Shown one piece after another: positions 59,682 through 64,000 of a stretch of DNA of 64,000 nt (positions are counted from its first letter, which is position 1; the number at the start of each line of letters is the position of its first letter). Position numbers and translations under genes: made by a program. This stretch comes from Serpula lacrymans var. lacrymans S7.9 (lineage: Eukaryota; Basidiomycota; Agaricomycetes; Boletales; Serpulaceae). The notes below the pieces were generated by a model, which saw only the letters and a list, made by a program, of their open reading frames with translations, was not told where the DNA came from and did no database searches. Where the stretch lies: NCBI RefSeq assembly GCF_000218685.1, contig NW_006763295.1, forward strand, positions 1,153,893 to 1,217,892, given 5' to 3'.

Positions 59682-59894
59682 GCTCACACAAAACACATTC
59701 AACGGAAATATCATTTTATCCAAGATGACTTAGTATCAAAGGGAGAGGCAGTAATCAGATACATTCCTACAGGAGATATGGTTGCAGACATTCTCACTAA
59801 ACCCCTCACTCATGAAAAACACTGGAAATTCTCTAAAGCTATGGGACTACGGTTGCACTTGAGTGGGAGTGACAAAACTGTGAGGCAACGATAA
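59682..59894 (+). pseudogene. Ty1/copia pol 3' end (RNase H C-terminus), displaced and inverted
   Basis: Reads AHTKHIQRKYHFIQDDLVSK, then IRYIPTGDMVADILTKPLTH and a stop at 59892-59894. This is the universal C-terminus of copia polyproteins. It continues, in sequence and reading frame, the pol fragment at 62682-64000, which lies on the other strand 1.8 kb beyond copy C. The four bases CCGT just before it match the target duplication of that fragment. It is therefore the other half of one broken gene. Confidence 0.9.
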
Positions 59895-60859
59895 ACTATA
59901 ACAAAAACTAAACCTATCTCCTTCTGCACTTGCAGGGAGTAAGAGGTTCGATGAGCTTGAGGTTGACAGATGCTAGTAAATATAGCGAGTAGAGGACTTT
60001 GAGAGGTAAGCTTCAAAGGTTTTCGTTTAGGAGTAAAACGGGTAAATTCAGTAATAGAAAACTAAGGAGCCATACATGAATAGGTAAGGCTTTATACAGT
60101 GAACTGTTCGTTCCTCAGACCGAAAGGAGAATAAATGAAAAGTGGTCTGAGGAATCAATCGGCCAATAAGAAAAAGAGAGAACAACTATTGTACAACTTT
60201 TAACTTGATTAATCAGCGGGTGAGAGTTTTGTACTAATAATAGAAGTTTGTTACGCGTGTTCAGGAACCATATCCTCATGATGAGGTATGATCCTGAACA
60301 AGGCATTTATTAGTATATCCAGGCTTTACTGGGGCTTGGAGCTGGTTGGCTAGATGCCTACTACCAGTCCCTACTCAGTGTGCTGGCTGGCTGGGAGCGA
60401 TACCCAGTCTCTGATCTGTGATATAAAATGGTAGTGATGGTTTAAGAAAGCCTGTGAGGGCTATGAGAAGTAAAATGGCAAATGATACCTCTAGCCCTAG
60501 AGCCAGAGGTGTAATGGGAAAAGTGTTCGAGAACCAAGACATAGCGAAGATAAGAAAATGATAAAATGGTCCTTACAAAAACCGGATAAACCTGGTCTCT
60601 GCCGAAGCAGCCATTGTTCTCCATGGAGCATAGCCACCACTCCATGGAGTAACCATTGTTCTCCTAGGAGTCATTATACTGTAGCGAGTAGCACCTCCGA
60701 CTATAAGTAGTAGGGGGTTTAGTATAGGAATACCTCAGTCATTTCTATAGCCTCTCGGGCAGCGGCTGAGGTATGTTACATTACATTTATTAGAGATCAC
60801 CTTAAACTAACATCTATTGTAGTTTCACTTAGTTTTATTAACTTCAAGTTCCATCAAGT
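59895..60859 (+). other. Copia 3' flank/LTR-like region with palindromes
   Basis: Downstream of the copia stop. A purine-rich GAGTGGGAG followed by TGACAAAACTG near 59860-59880 may mark the polypurine tract and LTR start, overlapping the end of the ORF. The region holds an imperfect 43-base palindrome (60258-60300), three 10-base palindromes at 21-base steps (60619-60670) and an inverted repeat ATACCTCAG/CTGAGGTAT (60730-60774). No coding region is supported. Confidence 0.5.
60258..60300. repeat. Imperfect 43-base palindrome
   Basis: TGTTCAGGA at the left is mirrored by TCCTGAACA at the right, with CCTCAT/ATGAGG at the centre. A single-base offset in the arms makes it imperfect. It could form a hairpin in the RNA or a cruciform. 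Confidence 0.7.
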
Positions 60860-62685
60860 TCGTTGTCGATGATGAGAACTGTTGTTAGAAAACCACACAC
60901 AAAACAAACTAACACACAATCCTCCCAGATTCCACGGAACTTGTTTATGGGCTTTGCCTCCTAGAACAGTGGAGTGGTCTGGTTGTTCGTGGGGTGGTAC
61001 GTATAAAGATCCTTCAAAGTAAAACCCAGTGGTGTATGAGTGTGGGTTTTGAGGAGGAGGGATAGTTGAATTTATAGAAAGATAGGGGGTTTGTGGCGAG
61101 TATAGACGAGCACTACCTTGCTAATCGTAGCACAAGGTAGATTTGAGAACAACGAGGATGACGAGGTGACGAGGTTCCCAGTGATAGCAGGCTCCTGACG
61201 CACAAACTGTAGTGCTCAGAAGGACTCTAATCGAAGGGGATGACAATCACTTTCAAAAGTGACGAGTGACGATGACAGCAGTTAACAGTGGTAGAAGTGG
61301 GAAGTGTTGTGACCACACTGGATCACAAGTAGCAGTAAGAAGTGGACTTAAGATTAGAGAAGAAGTCTGGAATCGAGTTCTTGTTGTTTTTACAAGGTAA
61401 AATACAGGGGTTTATATAGTAAAAGAGAAGTAGGCTATGCACAGTATAGCTGTGCAAAGAGAATGAGAAAGAATATGAAGGAAGGAATGTACGCTGACGA
61501 ATCCTGCGTAGGTAGTACAGGATAAGATTGTCAAAAAAAGAAAAGAAAGGGATAGAACAATAAATGCTGTGAGTAATGTCACAGGTTTGTACAGCCATAA
61601 AGTAAAGTCCAATAGCAAAAAGAGAGCAAGAAAATCATGATGTCATGGGAAGATGCAGTAAAAAAAGGGCAAAGCAAAACACTATCAGTATCAACACAGT
61701 TCCTTTATTGTCAGTCAGGCATTCTAAAAAAATATGTGTCCATAAAAATGATTCAAAAATCAAAAATAATCGCACTGTAAATGAATGTTCTGCTGAAAAA
61801 AAGAAACTGGAGCCACCGGTCCACCACCTAGTCCAAATCTGACAGTTCCATGGCCTTACCAATGGACTGGTTGTGTTGGACCACCTGATCAAACGAGGGA
61901 GGGAGAGGAGTAGTTCCAATTTGGAACAAGTGAGTCCCAGGCAGCGTGTGGTAGGTGTAGCTGTAGCGAAGACGATGGACAAATGATAAGTGTACCCAAG
62001 TGAATGGGACAGCGATGAACATGGGCGACGCAAGGGGATGAACCTTCTCCAGCTCAAAAATTACCCACCCACGCTCCAACCAGGCAAGACGAGCGACCGA
62101 TGTTTTGATAGTATATGATGGCAGATCGACGTCATGAAGATGGACCTGTTGCCCTATTTGGACCGGCCGCCGGGGCTTTGCTGATATCAGCAGTGGCACG
62201 TGGTAGTCAACGGATCGGCGACGGAAGCGGATAGGAAGTGGTGACATCAGAAATGGTGGGGGTGCAAAGAAGATGAGGAGGAGGAGGGTGGAGGTGACGA
62301 GGAGGTGAACTAAAATGGGGACCCAGAAACGACCGTCGGGTGAGAATAAAAAGGAGAGGAAGGGGCCCATGGTGGGGCTAGGCAAAGGAAGGGGAGTAAG
62401 GGAAACGACAAAAGCGAGGGCGCAATGCAATGTGTAGCCAGTGGCGACGCGAAAATTTGCCGAAATGCCGAAATGCGGAAAGTACCGGATGGAAAAGCAA
62501 AGGTGAGCGTGACTGGATTGCCTAATAGAGGTGATGCTGATCAGCCACAAGTTCAAAAAGGGCAATATTAATTACTATTCCACGTGGCACTGTGCCTGTG
62601 TGGCGCAAAGGCGAGTCTTTTTGAATATTCGCTTCGTTATTGACACCTGTCCATGCTACCAATCAACTTTGGTGCATGACAACGG
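60860..62685 (-). mobile_element. LTR-like repeat, copy C (1,818 bases), inverted relative to copy B
   Basis: The element is 60864-62681. Flanks are TCGT (60860-60863, the complement of ACGA) and ACGG (62682-62685, the complement of CCGT). Its length equals copy B exactly and the encoded ORFs are identical. It breaks the copia RNase H gene: the pol frame enters the repeat after DPQF and ends at a stop inside it. Confidence 0.85.
61828..62565 (-). CDS. 245-residue ORF inside LTR-like copy C, unknown
   Basis: Same translation as the ORF in copy B, on the opposite strand. See the copy B entry for its features. The identity shows that the two repeats are recent or have been homogenised. Confidence 0.4.
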   Translation of the reverse strand: MPFLNLWLISITSIRQSSHAHLCFSIRYFPHFGISANFRVATGYTLHCALAFVVSLTPLPLPSPTMGPFLSFLFSPDGRFWVPILVHLLVTSTLLLLIFFAPPPFLMSPLPIRFRRRSVDYHVPLLISAKPRRPVQIGQQVHLHDVDLPSYTIKTSVARLAWLERGWVIFELEKVHPLASPMFIAVPFTWVHLSFVHRLRYSYTYHTLPGTHLFQIGTTPLPPSFDQVVQHNQSIGKAMELSDLD

Positions 62686-64000
62686 AACTGTGGATCTCGT
62701 GTAAGAATGATAGCTGCTTGATTGTCACAGTGCAATGTTGTAGGTCCATTTTGAGCATGTCCAATTTCTTCAAAAAATGTCCAAAGCCATGCAAGGTGTT
62801 GTCCAGCATTGCTCAATCCAATGTACTCTGACTCTGTGGAGGATAAAGTGACCATGCTTTGTCTTTTGCTTGTCCAGGAGATTGCTCCCCACATGGTGAT
62901 AAAGACAAACCCTGATGTTGATCGAGACGTGTCTGGGTCTCCAGACCAATCTGCATCTGAATATCCATAGAAATCCATGTCCATGGAGACATCTGTGCCA
63001 TCATATCGTAGTTCCATGTCCCTGGTTGCTTTCAGATATCGGAGGACACATTTTGCAGCTTCCCAGTGATGGCTCCTTGGAGCTGAGCTATGCCTGCTTA
63101 GTATTCCAACAACATAGGCAATGTCTGGGCGGGTTCTGAGCATGGCATACATGAGGGAGCCTATAATTGAGAGGTATGACACTTGACGCCCTTCAATATG
63201 CATCTCGTGTTGCACAATATCTTTCCCTGGAGCATTTGCAAGGAGTTTTGACCCATGGACCATTGGTTTCCATACTGGTTTGCAGTTCTTCATTCCAGTA
63301 CGCTCCAGGACTGTGTCAATGTATTGGCATTGCAATAGGGATATTGTTTTGTTTGAACAATCACGTTGGATTTCTATTCCGAGGATGTATTTTGCAAGGT
63401 CCCGCATTTTGAATATGGATTTGAGTTTGGCTTTTGTGATATCCATGAATTTCCGGGATGAAGCTCCTAGGAGGAGGTCATCTACATAGACAACAACAAA
63501 GCATATTTGTTTGTTGTCCCGGAATACATAGAGACATGTTTCTGCATTTAGTCTTGTGAAACTGAGCTCCTGGAGCTTGCGATCAAAGGTTTTGTTCCAT
63601 GTACGACCAGCTTGTTTTAATCCGTAGATGGATTTCTTCAACCTCCAGCAGTATCCAGGTTAGATAGGAACACCCCCTGGAGGAAGCATGTACAGTTCTT
63701 CTTCAAGTTCTCCATTGAGATAAGCTGTGGATACGTCCATTTGATCAAGTTCTAGGTTGTACTTTGCTGCCAGGGCTAGAATAATTTGGATTGACTCTAA
63801 GTTTGCAACCGGAGCAAAAACCTCCTGGTAATCAATCCCCTCCCTTTGAGTAAAACCTCGTGCAACAATCCGGAGTTTGTATCTCTCAATGTTTCTGTTT
63901 TGATCAAACTTGATCCGGAACACAGGTTTTGATGTGATGGGTTTTACTCCCTTCGGAAGTGGAACAGTGTCATATACTGCATTAGTATTGAGACTTAGGA
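62682..64000 (-). pseudogene. Ty1/copia pol: reverse transcriptase and RNase H (broken)
   Basis: The frame enters from the right edge (NAVYDTVPLPKGVKPITSKP, ARGFTQREGIDYQEVFAPVA, MDVSTAYLNGELEEELYMLP) and continues through KKSIYGLKQAGRTWNKTFD, the catalytic FVVVYVDDLLLG, LGIEIQR, SLMYAMLRTRPDIAYVVGIL, and RNase H motifs (GYSDADWSGD, STSGFVFITMWGAISWTSKR, TLSSTESEYIGLS, HCDNQAAIILTRDPQF). A TAA stop at 63660-63662 interrupts the reverse transcriptase between GGVPI and PGYCW. The gene is then cut by copy C after DPQF; its last 70 codons are at 59682-59894. The YVDD catalytic motif is intact, but the element cannot be active as it stands. Gag, protease and integrase lie outside the window. Confidence 0.93.

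Noticed and set aside
57860..62681. Copies B and C as the terminal inverted repeats of one large DNA transposon
   Set aside because: Outer flanks do not form a target duplication with each other, and the inside holds half of a copia gene that continues outside. A solo copy (A) with its own duplication also exists.
1..64000. CRISPR arrays, operons, bacterial-type ribosome binding sites and secondary-metabolite cluster
   Set aside because: The DNA is clearly fungal nuclear sequence; no direct-repeat/spacer array and no polyketide, peptide synthetase or terpene cyclase gene is present.

Overview
The window is nuclear DNA from a filamentous basidiomycete, most likely an Agaricomycete. It is densely packed with genes that contain many short introns of about 44-80 bases (GT-AG, and one GC-AG). 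Gene content is typically fungal: eIF2B-gamma, eIF3c, Sey1, Rvs161, a GCKIII kinase, and an acetoacetyl-CoA synthetase. Chromovirus and Ty1/copia fragments and long solo-LTR-like repeats are also present. No function rests on a database search. Each spliced gene model reported with an amino-acid length was assembled by hand, and its exon lengths add up to a whole number of codons.

Positions 1-32,600 are ordinary gene space. In order they hold a WRNIP1/Mgs1 AAA ATPase (cut by the window edge), eIF2B-gamma, eIF3c, acireductone dioxygenase, a CLIP-170-type microtubule plus-end protein, an OM14-like mitochondrial membrane protein, the ATP synthase OSCP subunit, a pyroglutamyl-peptidase I-like protein, APS kinase, a GCKIII (Kic1/Sid1-like) kinase, a large intronless unknown protein, the BAR protein Rvs161/Hob3, another large unknown protein, and a tRNA-Val(AAC). 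The genes serve translation initiation, methionine salvage and sulfate assimilation, mitochondrial energy supply, and cell polarity and cytoskeleton. They look like independent neighbours, not a cluster.

Positions 32,650-40,000 form an AT-rich transposon graveyard. A chromovirus 3' end (integrase C-terminus with chromodomain, plus LTR) is interrupted by a composite 2,570-base LTR-like repeat. That repeat is itself interrupted by a 226-base element carrying a tRNA-like block. Positions 40,092-56,563 return to genes: Sey1 (ER fusion GTPase), a possible small peptide gene, acetoacetyl-CoA synthetase, two membrane-anchored glutaredoxin paralogues (one apparently lacking the active-site cysteine) and a secreted GH35 beta-galactosidase.

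Positions 57,860-64,000 hold the most striking structure: two 1,818-base LTR-like repeats in inverted orientation, around a 1,186-base segment carrying the 3' end of a copia pol gene whose remaining part lies outside, on the opposite strand. The four-base target duplications at the repeat ends are exchanged between the two copies (ACGA/CCGT and ACGA/CCGT). This shows that the segment was inverted by recombination between the two repeats after both had inserted.
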